Shown here in pieces: positions 1 to 8,750 of a DNA stretch of 42,105 nt. This stretch comes from an uncultured Rhodobiaceae bacterium (GTDB lineage: Bacteria; Pseudomonadota; Alphaproteobacteria; Parvibaculales; Parvibaculaceae). Position 1 is the stretch's first letter, and every line of letters begins with the position of its first letter. The stretch covers positions 1 to 42,105 of the forward strand of contig CAJXOU010000026.1 in the NCBI GenBank assembly GCA_913057645.1. Direction: 5' to 3'. The notes below the pieces were generated by a model, which had not been told where the DNA came from, searched no databases, and worked only from the letters and a program-made list of their open reading frames with translations. The translations under genes and the position numbers were made by a program.

Positions 1-35
1 GAACGTCGTGGGATGGTCGGGAGCGGAAGATGGGA

Positions 36-203
36 CTAGGCGACAGCCTGGTAGCGGCCCGCGACAAGCAGCGCATCGACATAACCGAGCCCTGCCGCTT
101 CCGTCTCGATCACGACTTCGCCCGCGCGGGGTGAGGGATCGTCCATCTCGTCCAGCACAAGCGCGGAGGGCGCCCCGTAATCGAGGCAGCGGATCGCTTT
201 CAT
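36..203 (-). pseudogene. Truncated zinc-type/quinone oxidoreductase family gene, N-terminal fragment
   Basis: The minus strand opens with ATG at 203, preceded by a good ribosome site (GGAAGA), and reads 55 codons to an in-frame TAG at 36-38. The translation begins MKAIRCLDYGAPSALVLDE and contains a GYVDALLVAGRYQ segment, the typical GroES-like N-terminus of medium-chain dehydrogenase/reductase (quinone oxidoreductase) proteins, which normally run to about 320-340 residues. Past the stop the same frame stays open to the window edge and reads LPLPTIP, which resembles the LPxxPG segment expected next in the family. I infer a nonsense mutation, a rearrangement or a sequencing error; a stand-alone 55-residue protein is less likely. 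It lies downstream of, and in the same direction as, the 5-oxoprolinase gene. Confidence 0.55.
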
Positions 204-225
204 TTTTTCTTCCATTCTTTTCTGT

Positions 226-324
226 CGTCATTGCGAGGAGCGGCGAAGCCGCGACGCGGCAATCCAGGGGCCGCTTGCTCCGTGCCAGCCGCCCCTGGAT
301 TGCTTCGCTTCGCTCGCAATGACG
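226..324. repeat. Palindromic intergenic repeat element (about 99 bp)
   Basis: The left end reads CGTCATTGCGAGGAGCGGCG and the right end reads GCTTCGCTCGCAATGACG, so the termini are inverted copies. A second pair of arms, CAATCCAGGGG and CCCCTGGATTG, lies inside. This looks like the dispersed palindromic elements (CGTCATTGCGAGCGAAGC type) common between genes in alphaproteobacterial genomes. It separates the 5-oxoprolinase stop from the truncated dehydrogenase start. There is no T-run, so it is not a classical terminator. Confidence 0.7.
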
Positions 325-374
325 GTGCTGATTTTAATGCAGGGAGCCTACGACAATCGTGCTGCTTGCGGGAG

Positions 375-3300
375 TCAGGCCTTGCCGTATCCGCCGCCGC
401 CCGGCGTCCTGACGATCACCGTGTCGCCCGCTTCGAGTTCTGCCGTAGCGGAACCGCCAAGCTTCTCGGTGCGCCCGTCCGCGCGGCGGATTTCATTCTC
501 GCCGAGTGCCGCGTCGCTGCCGCCGTCGAGGCCGAAGGGCGGAACGATCCGGTGCGTCGAGAGAATCGAAAGTCCCATCTTCTCGCGGAAGCGGATCGCG
601 CGCGTCGTGCCGTCTCCGCCCTTGTGGCGTCCCGCACCGCCGGACCCACGCCGGATCGAGAACTCCTCCAGCAGCACCGGGAAGCGCCATTCGAGGATTT
701 CGGGATCGGTCAGCCGCGAATTCGTCATGTGAGTCTGCACGGCGTCCGCACCGTCGAAATCCGGCCCCGCGCCCGCGCCGCCCGCAATCGTCTCGTAATA
801 CTGGTGGCGTTCATTGCCGAAGGTAAGGTTGTTCATCGTGCCCTGTGCCGCCGCCATCGCGCCGAAAGCGCCGAACAGCGCGTCGGTCACGGCCTGGCTC
901 GTTTCGACATTGCCGCCGACGACGGCGGCGGGATATTCCGGCGCGAGCATCGAGCCTTCCGGAATGACGATCTCGATGGGCTTCAGGCAACCCTCGTTCA
1001 GCGGAATGTCGTCATCCACCATGCAGCGGAAGACGTAGAGCACCGCCGCGCGCGTGACGGAGGAGGGCGCATTGAGGTTGCTCGAAAGCGCCGCGCTCGT
1101 GCCCGTGAAGTCGATCTTCGCGGTCCGCGCCTGCCGGTCGACGGTGACGTTCACGCAGATCACCGAGCCATCATCCATCTTCTGCTCGAAGCGCGCATCC
1201 TTCAGCCGGCCGATCACGCGGCGGACATTCTCTTCCGCATTGTCCTGCACATGTCCCATATAGGCGTCGACGACGTCGAGGCCGAATTCCGCGACCATAC
1301 GGCGGAGCTCCTGCGCGCCCTTTTCGCAGGCCGCGATCTGCGCGCGCAGATCGGCAAGGTTCTGTTCGGGGTTGCGCGCCGGATAGGCAGCGCCGGTCAG
1401 CAGCGCCTTCATCTCGGCTTCGCGGAACCTGCCGCGCTCGACGATCCGGAAATTGTCGATCAGCACACCTTCTTCTTCCACGGTCCGCGAATGCGCGGGC
1501 ATGGAGCCGGGCGAGATGCCGCCGATGTCGGCGTGGTGGCCGCGCGCGGCGGTGTAGAACAGCCGCTCCTTGCCCGCCTCGTCATGAACGGGCGCGACGA
1601 CCGTCACGTCGGGGAGATGCGTGCCACCATTGTAGGGCGCGTTCAGCACGAAGACGTCGCCGGGGGCCATGTCGGGGTTCTGCTCGATCACGGCACGCAC
1701 GCTCGCGCCCATGGAGCCCAGGTGCACCGGCATGTGCGGCGCGTTGGAGACGAGCCCGCCGTCGCGGTCGAAGACGGCGCAGGAGAAATCGAGCCGCTCC
1801 TTGATGTTCACCGAAGACGCCGTGTTCTGCAGCGCCGCGCCCATCTGCTCGGCGATGGACATGAAGCGGTTGTTGAAGATTTCGAGCATCACGGGGTCGG
1901 CATCCGTGCCGACGGAGCGGCGCGGCGGCAGGGCCACGGTCCGCGTGAGCACGATGTGGTCGAGGGCCGTCACTTCCGCCGTCCAGCCGGGCTCCACCAC
2001 GATGGTCTGGTTGTCCTCGATCACGAGGGCGGGCCCCTCCATGCGGTCGCCGGGCGTGAGGTCCGGGCGGCGAAAGACCTTCGTGTCGTGCCGCTCGCCG
2101 CCGAAGCGGATGCTGCGCCTGTCCTTCGTTTCCGGCACGCGCGCTTCCGGCCGCGCTTCGCTGTGGCCCATGCCCGCCATGCCGCGCGACGCCGCGGAGA
2201 CTTCCACCGCTTCCACCATTACGGTCTTGTTTTCGAAGCTGAAGCCGAATTGCGCGCGATGCGCCGCCTTGAAATTTTCGAGCGCACTCATGCGGTCGCG
2301 GTTCGCGAAACCGGTTTCGAGCGCCGTGTCGCTGCCGTCATAGCGCAGATGAAGAAGCGGTGTGCATTCCACCTCTTCGGAGGCGACGCCCTGCGAAGTG
2401 ATTTCTTCTCGCGCTTCGTCCGAAAGTTCCGCGATGGCCGCATCGAGTTCGCTGAGCAACGTCTCGTCGAAAGGCTTGATGACGGCGCGCACACGCGAGG
2501 TGGCGATGCGCGCAAGTCCGATGCCGTAGGCCGAGAGCAGGCCGGAGAAAGGATGGATGTGAACGGTCTTCATGCCGAGCGCGTCGGCGACGAGGCAGGC
2601 ATGCTGACCGCCCGCGCCGCCGAAGCAGGAGAGCGTGTAACCCGTCACGTTGTGCCCGCGCTCGATGGAAATCTTCTTGATCGCGTTCGCCATGTTCTCG
2701 ACGGCGACACGGAGGAAGCCTTCGGCCACTTCTTCCGGCGTCCGTCCGCCGCCAATGCGGGCCGCGAGGTCGGCGAAACCCTGCCGCACGGCTTCCGCGT
2801 CCAGCGGTTCGTCCTGTCCGGGCCCGAAGACCCGCGGGAAAAGATCGGGCTGCAATTTGCCGAGCATCACGTTCGCGTCGGTGACGGTGAGCGGTCCGCA
2901 ACGCCGGTAGCAGGCCGGGCCGGGGTTCGCGCCCGCCGAGTCCGGTCCCGCCTGGAAGCGTCCGTCCTCGTAATGGAGGATCGAGCCACCGCCCGCCGCG
3001 ACGGTGTGAATACGCATCATCGGCACGCGCATGCGCACGCCCGCGATTTCCGTTTCGAAGCTGCGCTCATAATCGCCGCTGTAGTGGCAGACATCCGTCG
3101 AGGTGCCGCCCATGTCGAAGCCGATCACCTTGGCAAAGCCCGCTTCCGCCGCCGTCATCGCCGCGCCGACCACGCCGCCTGCCGGTCCGGAAAGGATCGC
3201 GTCCTTGCCTTGAAACAGCGTCGCGTCGGTCAGCCCCCCGGAGGACTGCATGAAGAAGAGACGCGTTTCCGGGTCTTCCGTGCCGATGGCGTCCGCCACC

Positions 3301-3992
3301 CGGTCGACATAGCGGCGCAGCAGCGGCGACAGGTAAGCGTCCACGACCGTCGTGTCACCGCGCGAGACGAATTTGACGAGCGGGCTCACGCGGTGGCTCG
3401 CGGAGATTTGCGTGTAGCCGATATCGCGGGCGACCTCTTCGGCTTCGCGCTCATGCGCCGGATAGCGGTAGCCATGCATGAAGCAGATCGCGACGGAGCG
3501 AAGGCCCGCGGCATGAGCCGCTTCGAGCGCCGCGCGCGTCGCCTCGCGGTCGAGCGGCGTCAGTTCCTCGCCTTCCGCCGTCACGCGTCCATCGACTTCC
3601 GCGACTTGCTCGTAAAGCAGTTCCGGCTTCTCGATCTTCAGGCGGAAGAGGTGAGGGCGCGCCTGATAGCCGATGGCGAGCGCATCGCGAAAGCCGCGCG
3701 TCGTGAGGAACAGCGTCCGGTCGCCCTTGCGCTCCAGCAGTGCATTGGTTGCGACCGTCGTTCCCATCTTCACCGCGCCGATCCGCTCGCCGGGCAGTGC
3801 GGCGTCCACGTTCACGCCGAGCATCTCTCGAATGCCCTGCAGCGCCGCGTCTTCGTAATGTTCCGGGTTTTCCGAGAGCAGTTTCCGCGCATGGAGCGTG
3901 CCGTCCGGCGCCCGGCCGATCACATCCGTGAAGGTGCCGCCCCGGTCGATCCAGAAATCCCAGCGGTCTCTATGCGTGTCGCTCCGCGTCAT
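375..3992 (-). CDS. 5-oxoprolinase / hydantoinase A-B fusion protein
   Basis: The 1205-residue product matches the length of ATP-dependent 5-oxoprolinases, in which HyuA-like and HyuB-like halves are fused. The N-terminal half carries the ASKHA-type phosphate loop [11 protein letters not shown] (residues 14-24) and a second [11 protein letters not shown] motif near residue 290. The hydantoinase B half begins near residue 700 ([16 protein letters not shown]) and runs to the typical glycine-rich end [11 protein letters not shown]. By family, it would open 5-oxoproline to glutamate in the cytoplasm using ATP, or hydrolyse a related cyclic amide; the substrate cannot be read from sequence. I chose ATG at 3992; an in-frame TTG at 4001 would add three residues. 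Neither start has a strong ribosome site. No hydantoin racemase or transporter lies beside it. Confidence 0.9.
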   Translation of the reverse strand: MTRSDTHRDRWDFWIDRGGTFTDVIGRAPDGTLHARKLLSENPEHYEDAALQGIREMLGVNVDAALPGERIGAVKMGTTVATNALLERKGDRTLFLTTRGFRDALAIGYQARPHLFRLKIEKPELLYEQVAEVDGRVTAEGEELTPLDREATRAALEAAHAAGLRSVAICFMHGYRYPAHEREAEEVARDIGYTQISASHRVSPLVKFVSRGDTTVVDAYLSPLLRRYVDRVADAIGTEDPETRLFFMQSSGGLTDATLFQGKDAILSGPAGGVVGAAMTAAEAGFAKVIGFDMGGTSTDVCHYSGDYERSFETEIAGVRMRVPMMRIHTVAAGGGSILHYEDGRFQAGPDSAGANPGPACYRRCGPLTVTDANVMLGKLQPDLFPRVFGPGQDEPLDAEAVRQGFADLAARIGGGRTPEEVAEGFLRVAVENMANAIKKISIERGHNVTGYTLSCFGGAGGQHACLVADALGMKTVHIHPFSGLLSAYGIGLARIATSRVRAVIKPFDETLLSELDAAIAELSDEAREEITSQGVASEEVECTPLLHLRYDGSDTALETGFANRDRMSALENFKAAHRAQFGFSFENKTVMVEAVEVSAASRGMAGMGHSEARPEARVPETKDRRSIRFGGERHDTKVFRRPDLTPGDRMEGPALVIEDNQTIVVEPGWTAEVTALDHIVLTRTVALPPRRSVGTDADPVMLEIFNNRFMSIAEQMGAALQNTASSVNIKERLDFSCAVFDRDGGLVSNAPHMPVHLGSMGASVRAVIEQNPDMAPGDVFVLNAPYNGGTHLPDVTVVAPVHDEAGKERLFYTAARGHHADIGGISPGSMPAHSRTVEEEGVLIDNFRIVERGRFREAEMKALLTGAAYPARNPEQNLADLRAQIAACEKGAQELRRMVAEFGLDVVDAYMGHVQDNAEENVRRVIGRLKDARFEQKMDDGSVICVNVTVDRQARTAKIDFTGTSAALSSNLNAPSSVTRAAVLYVFRCMVDDDIPLNEGCLKPIEIVIPEGSMLAPEYPAAVVGGNVETSQAVTDALFGAFGAMAAAQGTMNNLTFGNERHQYYETIAGGAGAGPDFDGADAVQTHMTNSRLTDPEILEWRFPVLLEEFSIRRGSGGAGRHKGGDGTTRAIRFREKMGLSILSTHRIVPPFGLDGGSDAALGENEIRRADGRTEKLGGSATAELEAGDTVIVRTPGGGGYGKA

Positions 3993-4091
3993 GCGCTGCA
4001 AATTGCCACAGGCTTTCCGGTCTGTCTCATGCTCCGGCGAGACGGGCGGTCGCTTTCTGACTTTGCGATTCCTCCCTTCTCAAAACGCCGT

Positions 4092-4182
4092 GTCACCCCG
4101 GCGAAAGCCGGGGTCCATGGGCATCTCCTCGATTCCCTCGCTTGCCGGACAGCACATGGATCCCGGCTTTCGCCGGGATGAC
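4092..4182. repeat. Palindromic repeat element (GTCAYCCCGGCGAAAGCCGG type)
   Basis: The outer arms are inverted copies: GTCACCCCGGCGAAAGCCGG at the left and CCGGCTTTCGCCGGGATGAC at the right. Each arm is itself a small palindrome (CCGGCGAAAGCCGG). This sequence type is a very common dispersed intergenic repeat in proteobacteria. It occupies most of the space between the divergent 5-oxoprolinase and TerB/J-domain genes. The rest of that roughly 300-bp gap (4002-4300) shows nothing else I can call with confidence. Confidence 0.7.
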
Positions 4183-4300
4183 ATCGAATGTCAGGAGACG
4201 GCATGGAACCCTGGGGCCACCCCCAAATCCCCCCATTTACGCAAGGGTATCCGCCGATTTCGCAGGTGCGAGACGGAGCAAAACGTCCTAAAGTCTCCTC

Positions 4301-5011
4301 ATGTCGATTTGGGGAAAAATCGCGGGCGCCGGCGTGGGTCTTGCCGTCGGTGGGCCCCTGGGTGCGCTTCTGGGCGCGGTCGCCGGCCATGTGGTCATCG
4401 ACCGGGCGCTCCAGGACAGCGAGGTCGTGTTCACGATCGCCCTCATCGCGCTCTCGGCCAAGATGGCGAAGGCGGATGGCGAGGTCAGCGATTCCGAAAT
4501 CCGCGCCTTCGAGGAAATCTTCAAGATACCGCCCGGCGAGGCTCGCAATGTCGCCCGCGTCTACAAGGTCGCGCAGCAGGACGTTGCGGGTTTCGAGGCC
4601 TATGCGCGGCAGGTCGCGCGTATCTATCAGGACCGCCCGGCGGTGCTCGAAGACGTGCTCGACGCGCTCTTCCACATCGCCAAGGCAGACGGGCATGTCC
4701 ATCCGCAGGAACTCGAATATCTGCGGACCGTTGCCGACATCTTCGGCTTTTCGGAAATCGAGTTCGCCCGCATCCGCGCGAGCCATCTCGGCCACGAGAA
4801 GGGCGATCCCTATCTCGTGCTCGGCATCACGCCGGACATTTCAGACGAGGACCTCAAAAAGGCCTATCGCCGACTCGTGCGCGAGAATCACCCCGACACG
4901 CTGATCGCGCGTGGCGTGCCGCAGGAACTCGTCACCATCGCGAACGAGAAGCTCGCGGCGATCAATGTCGCCTATGGCAAGATCGCGAAGACGCGCGGCA
5001 TCGCGGCCTAG
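4301..5011 (+). CDS. TerB-like and J-domain (DjlA-type) co-chaperone
   Basis: The 236-residue product starts with a glycine/alanine-rich hydrophobic stretch (residues about 8-32) that could insert in or touch the membrane. A TerB-like helical domain follows (about 45-150). The C-terminal J domain begins at DPYLVLGI (from residue 169) and has the essential HPD tripeptide at residues 197-199. This is the architecture of DjlA-type co-chaperones, which recruit and stimulate the ATPase of DnaK. Its client is unknown. The start ATG at 4301 follows a weak ribosome site (TCTCCTC has no purine run). The next gene, an MFS transporter, begins about 90 bp downstream on the same strand. The family assignment is firm; the membrane topology is inferred. 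Confidence 0.85.
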   Translation: MSIWGKIAGAGVGLAVGGPLGALLGAVAGHVVIDRALQDSEVVFTIALIALSAKMAKADGEVSDSEIRAFEEIFKIPPGEARNVARVYKVAQQDVAGFEAYARQVARIYQDRPAVLEDVLDALFHIAKADGHVHPQELEYLRTVADIFGFSEIEFARIRASHLGHEKGDPYLVLGITPDISDEDLKKAYRRLVRENHPDTLIARGVPQELVTIANEKLAAINVAYGKIAKTRGIAA

Positions 5012-5100
5012 ATGCAGGGATCGTTTGCCGGAGAGGGGACGAGCGTTGCAGCGGTCACATGGCCGGAAGGTGCCGGTCTGCCATTGACGCTGGCGGCGTG

Positions 5101-6276
5101 ATGACGCCGTTCTGGAAACTCTCCGCGGCCGGCTTTGCTGCCACCGCCATTACCTACGGCCCGGCCCGCATGGGCTTCGGCCTGTTCCTGCCGGAATTCA
5201 GGTCGGTGTTCTCGATCTCGATCCAGCAAGCCGGCATCGTTTCGAGCCTGGGCTTTTTCGGTTTCTTTGCGGGCCTGCTGATTTCGCAGGCCATGACGGC
5301 CTCGAAAGGGCCGCGACTGCCGATTGTTTTCGGTCTGGCTGCCGCGACCGCCGGTATCGGGATGGTTGCGGCGGCGCCAAACCTGCCGGTCCTTTCCCTG
5401 GGTATCCTTCTGGCGATGTCGAGTGCCGGCTTCTCGTGGACGCCGTTCAGCGATGCCATCAATCACGGGGTAAAGGAGGCGTTGAGGCCCACCGCGCTCT
5501 CCCTCGTCAGCACCGGCACGAGCCTCGGGATCACGGCCGCAGGCACCGCCGCTCTTCTCATGAGCATCGGCGGCGTTTCCTGGCGGCTCTGCTGGGCCAT
5601 CTTCGCCGTCGGCAGCGCCCTTTCGCTTCTCGGCAACTGGATAGCGCTGCGGGATGCTGCCGGAAGGCCGGGTTCGCGTCCGGCACTGCGATGGCGGGCG
5701 CTGTTTCATCGGGCGGCTCTGCCGTTGTTCGGGATCGGTTTGTGCTTCGGCATCACGTCGACGGTCTACATTTCCTTTGCCGCCGACCGGATTGCGCAGG
5801 CAGGCGGCGTGCCGGGCATTCCCGCCAATGTCTCGGGCAGCCTCGTCTTCATCTGCTACGGCGTCTTCGGCCTTCTCGGGCTTGTCACGGGGAGCGTGAA
5901 GGTGGCGTTGGGGTTGCCGTTGCTGCTGCGCCTGCTGATGCTGGCCTCCGCCCTGTCTTCCGCCCTCATTGCGTTGATGCCGACGTCCTGGGCGGGCGTG
6001 GTCGTCTCGGCGGGACTGCAAGGCATCAATGTCATGATGATGAGCGCCGCGATGGCGTTCTGGTCGGACCGGCTGTTTCCGTCCTTCCCGTCGCGCGGCT
6101 TCACGGCGGTGCTTCTGGCCGTTGCCACGGGCAGCGTGCTCGGTCCGGTGGCCGCCGGGTCGGCTGCCGATGCGTTCGGCGCGGCGCCGATGTTCCTCGG
6201 GACCGCCGCCCTTGCGGCGGTTGCGGCGCTGGCCATCCACTCCAGCTACATCAGGGAAAACCCTCATCCGGAGTGA
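5101..6276 (+). CDS. MFS transporter
   Basis: The product of 391 residues is almost entirely hydrophobic, with about 12 predicted membrane segments, a short hydrophilic loop in the middle (around residues 186-200, DAAGRPGSRPALRW) and the size typical of the major facilitator superfamily. An early segment, GPARMGFGLFLPEF, resembles the first helix of YbfB/CynX-like transporters. The substrate cannot be deduced. The start is uncertain: ATG at 5101 lacks a clear ribosome site, and an in-frame ATG at 5059 would add 14 residues. It lies 90 bp after the TerB/J-domain gene, with which it may be co-transcribed. Confidence 0.8.
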   Translation: MTPFWKLSAAGFAATAITYGPARMGFGLFLPEFRSVFSISIQQAGIVSSLGFFGFFAGLLISQAMTASKGPRLPIVFGLAAATAGIGMVAAAPNLPVLSLGILLAMSSAGFSWTPFSDAINHGVKEALRPTALSLVSTGTSLGITAAGTAALLMSIGGVSWRLCWAIFAVGSALSLLGNWIALRDAAGRPGSRPALRWRALFHRAALPLFGIGLCFGITSTVYISFAADRIAQAGGVPGIPANVSGSLVFICYGVFGLLGLVTGSVKVALGLPLLLRLLMLASALSSALIALMPTSWAGVVVSAGLQGINVMMMSAAMAFWSDRLFPSFPSRGFTAVLLAVATGSVLGPVAAGSAADAFGAAPMFLGTAALAAVAALAIHSSYIRENPHPE

Positions 6277-6429
6277 CCGCCACCATGAGGCGGTTCGCGT
6301 TCGGTCCGCGCCGCGTCAATCCTTCTCGCCCCCGATGGCGTGGTGCCCGTTTTTCGTCGCCGTTCCGCTACGGCAGCTGGCTTCCGTGCCGGCCTTTCTC
6401 TACCCTTCCGTAAGGAAGAGGGGGAAATC

Positions 6430-7425
6430 ATGAATTTCGCAGCTGTACGGATTCTGTGCCTTGCCGCCATTCTCGCCGCGCCGGTCGCGACGGGGTATGC
6501 CGCCGATGTCGAGGGTGTGCAGGAACATCCGATGATCGAGCGTTATCCCGGACAGGAAATACGCTGGCAGAAAATCGAAAATCACATGCCCTACAAGGTT
6601 CCGGCAGGTCCCGTCAGCGGTTACCGCGCCATAGGTGAGGTGATCGAAACGGCGGGACGCGTGACGCGCACCTTCTACGTCTATGAGGGAGCGGACCGGA
6701 CCCACACCGAGATCTGGAAGAATTATTCCGACGCGCTCAAGGAAGCCGGATTCGAGATCATCGGCGAGGGCGCGCCGACGACACGGCCGGGACGCAGCGA
6801 GATCGGCGGCCGGGCATGGCTTGAAGCCGCGTTCGGGATGAACCCCTGGAGCGCGCAAGGCGAGCCCGTCAACATGATGACGGCGGGCACCTCGACGCAG
6901 GGCGACAGCGCCGCCATTGTCGCGAAGAAGGACAGGGCGGCGGGCACGGCCTATGTCGTCGTTACTGTCGAACAGCACAGCGCCGACACCGTCGCGAGCC
7001 TGATCGACATCGTCGAAGTCGAGGCCGCCGAAACGGGGCTCGTCTCGGTCGACGCGGAGGCCATCGGCAAGGGTATCGCGGAAAAGGGGCGGGTCGTACT
7101 CGACGGCGTCGTCTTCGAATTCGACAAGGCGACGTTGAAGCCGGAGTCGCAGGAGACGCTTTCCGCCATCGCGTCCTATCTCGCCGCGAATCCCGACCTC
7201 GATTTCTACGTCGTCGGCCATACCGATCAGGTCGGGACCTTCGCCTACAACCAGAATCTCTCGGCCGACAGGGCGGCGGCGGTCGTCGAGGCGCTGACAA
7301 GGGATCATGGCGTGGCATCCGGGCGGCTCGAACCCCATGGCGTCGGTCCGCTGTCGCCGGTCTATTCGAACGGGACGGATGCAGGCCGCGAGCAGAACAG
7401 GCGCGTGGAACTGGTGGAGCGGTAG
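6430..7425 (+). CDS. Secreted DUF4892 and OmpA-domain envelope protein
   Basis: The ATG at 6430 follows a strong ribosome site (GGAAGAGGGGGA). The first 25 residues form a signal peptide ending near GYAA. The mature N-terminal part (DVEGVQEHPMIERYPGQEI, then a tyrosine-rich region and KNYSDALKEAGFEII) fits the DUF4892 family found in OmpA-like outer membrane proteins. The OmpA C-terminal peptidoglycan-binding domain begins near residue 220 (VVFEFDKATLKPES). It contains VVGHTDQVGTFAYNQNLS, an SADRAAAVVEAL helix and the final GREQNRRVELV motif with the Asp and Arg that hold diaminopimelate in the family. The protein (331 residues) probably sits in the periplasm or outer membrane, bound to the wall. 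It may be a lone transcription unit, since about 100 bp of unremarkable sequence separates it from the MFS gene. Confidence 0.88.
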   Translation: MNFAAVRILCLAAILAAPVATGYAADVEGVQEHPMIERYPGQEIRWQKIENHMPYKVPAGPVSGYRAIGEVIETAGRVTRTFYVYEGADRTHTEIWKNYSDALKEAGFEIIGEGAPTTRPGRSEIGGRAWLEAAFGMNPWSAQGEPVNMMTAGTSTQGDSAAIVAKKDRAAGTAYVVVTVEQHSADTVASLIDIVEVEAAETGLVSVDAEAIGKGIAEKGRVVLDGVVFEFDKATLKPESQETLSAIASYLAANPDLDFYVVGHTDQVGTFAYNQNLSADRAAAVVEALTRDHGVASGRLEPHGVGPLSPVYSNGTDAGREQNRRVELVER

Positions 7426-7557
7426 TGGTGGGCAATTTCGCTTCGCCGAAAGCAGTTTTCGTCCGCCGCCTCAGTAAAGGCCAAGTATAGCCGGAGTAAA
7501 ATAGGGACCTCCGAAACCGGGGATATCTCTTCTTTGCTGTCGCGCCGCTGCATGTTG

Positions 7558-7590
7558 TGACGTTTACGTGACATTTCGATGACGGTCTTT
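7558..7590. promoter_or_regulatory. Array A of 11-bp direct repeats (PhoB/OmpR-type operator candidate)
   Basis: Three adjoining 11-bp units share TGAC at the same phase: TGACGTTTACG (7558), TGACATTTCGA (7569) and TGACGGTCTTT (7580). Read on the minus strand this is GTCA every 11 bp, the layout of Pho boxes and other sites bound by OmpR/PhoB-family response regulators. The regulator is an inference; the periodicity is seen directly. Confidence 0.5.
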
Positions 7591-7681
7591 GCTGAACTGC
7601 GGGGATATCTCGCTCGCCGAACCGGGCGGGGACTAAGTTTCCGGGAAACCGGCCCGGGAAGTGCGCACCCTAATCGTCCTT

Positions 7682-7725
7682 GCGACGTTCCATGACGTTT
7701 CAATGGCGGTTTGGTGACGGTCGGC
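7682..7725. promoter_or_regulatory. Array B of 11-bp direct repeats (PhoB/OmpR-type operator candidate)
   Basis: Four adjoining 11-bp units: GCGACGTTCCA (7682), TGACGTTTCAA (7693), TGGCGGTTTGG (7704) and TGACGGTCGGC (7715). Units two and four begin with the same eight bases, TGACGTTT and TGACGGTC, as units one and three of array A, with the same 22-bp spacing. The last unit overlaps a possible -35 element of the next gene. Confidence 0.5.
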
Positions 7726-7743
7726 CCGGAAACGGGGTATTTA
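7714..7743 (+). promoter_or_regulatory. Possible promoter for the EamA-family gene
   Basis: GTGACG (7714-7719) and TATTTA (7738-7743) are 18 bp apart and resemble a sigma-70 promoter. The -35 element overlaps the last unit of array B, the geometry expected if a response regulator acts next to RNA polymerase. The hexamers are imperfect, so this is tentative. Confidence 0.3.
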
Positions 7744-7883
7744 TCCCCGGTCCGGTGCCTGGCGCGAGGTGGCGGACACGACCCCTTTTTCTCTTCTCTG
7801 CCCTATGCGCCGTCCTCTTGCTGCGCTAACAACGGGCCGCAGGGCACCGGCCGGACGGGGCCTCCGGAAGGCATGGATTCGCG

Positions 7884-8750
7884 ATGACCCCCCTCCATCT
7901 GGGCTTCATGGTCCTCATCAATCTGATCTGGGGTTTCGCGCTCATTGCGGCGAAGGTGTCGCTCGACCATTTTCCGCCGCTGCTCTTCGCGGCGCTGCGC
8001 TTCATCCTGATCGTAGCCGTGCTGTTTCCGTTCCTGAAGGTCCATCGCGGACGGATGAAGCAAGTCATCATCATCGCGCTCTGCGCCGGACCGGTCGGCT
8101 TCGGCTTCTTCTTTCTCGGTCTTGCGCTCTCCAATGCCTCCGTCGTCGCGGTCACGAGCCAGCTCGGCGTGCCCTTCGCGACCATCATGTCGATCGTCTT
8201 CCTGAAGGAAGAGGTTCACTGGCGGCGCTGGCTCGGCATTTCGCTGTCGTTCCTCGGCGTCATGGTGATCAGCTTCGATCCGGCGGTCTTCAGCTATATC
8301 GACGGGCTGCTCTTCGTTGTCGCCTCGGCGCTGGTCGGCTCCGTCGGGACGATATATCAGCGCCAGATAAAGAATGTCGGCGTCTTCGAACTGCAGGCCT
8401 GGGTCGCGGTTGCCGCCGCGCCGCTGATGCTCGGTGCGTCGCTCATCTTCGAGCGCGACCTGGTCGAGACGATCATGACCGCGAACCTTCTCGACTGGTC
8501 CGGCATTCTCTATGTCGCCTTCGCCTCCAGTCTTGTCGGTCATGCGGGCATCTATTACCTGCTGCAGCGCTACGAGGTGACGCAGACCGCGCCGCTGACA
8601 CTGCTGGCGCCGATATTCACGGTGTTTTTCGCGGTGTTGCTGCTTGGCGAAGTGCTGACGACGCGTATGCTCGTCGGAGCGCTGATCGCGCTCACCGGCG
8701 TTCTCATCGTGTCGATCCGGCAGAAGCGGATCGTGGATACGGGGTTCTGA
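7884..8750 (+). CDS. EamA/DMT-family inner membrane permease
   Basis: The product of 288 residues has about ten hydrophobic segments arranged as two EamA repeats (about residues 1-136 and 148-285). It begins MTPLHLGFMVLINLIWGFAL, a typical start for drug/metabolite transporters of this family. The first repeat ends ASVVAVTSQLGVPFATI and the second has the matching APLTLLAPIFTVFFAVL segment. These proteins export or import small metabolites such as amino acids, but the substrate is not predictable here. The stop codon overlaps the start of the amidase gene by one base (TGATG), so the two are probably co-expressed. Confidence 0.88.
   Translation: MTPLHLGFMVLINLIWGFALIAAKVSLDHFPPLLFAALRFILIVAVLFPFLKVHRGRMKQVIIIALCAGPVGFGFFFLGLALSNASVVAVTSQLGVPFATIMSIVFLKEEVHWRRWLGISLSFLGVMVISFDPAVFSYIDGLLFVVASALVGSVGTIYQRQIKNVGVFELQAWVAVAAAPLMLGASLIFERDLVETIMTANLLDWSGILYVAFASSLVGHAGIYYLLQRYEVTQTAPLTLLAPIFTVFFAVLLLGEVLTTRMLVGALIALTGVLIVSIRQKRIVDTGF

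Larger units (their letters stand above)
7426..7883. other. Non-coding region with iterated operator-like motifs
   Basis: No convincing gene lies in these 458 bases. The region holds two arrays of 11-bp repeats (annotated separately), an exact 12-bp direct repeat CGGGGATATCTC (7518-7529 and 7600-7611), and an inverted copy of ACCGGGGATA at 7742-7751. Each 11-bp array is followed, 10-12 bases after its last TGACGGTC, by CGGGG and an AT-rich hexamer, so the whole module looks duplicated. Confidence 0.6.

Noticed and set aside
231-4181. A 1316-codon plus-strand open frame opposite the 5-oxoprolinase gene
   Set aside because: It is the antisense shadow of a well-recognised gene in high-GC DNA, with low-complexity Arg/Ala/His-rich translation and no domain.
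7362-7703. A 113-codon minus-strand open frame overlapping the end of the OmpA-like gene
   Set aside because: It runs through the repeat arrays and antisense to a real gene, with no ribosome site or domain.
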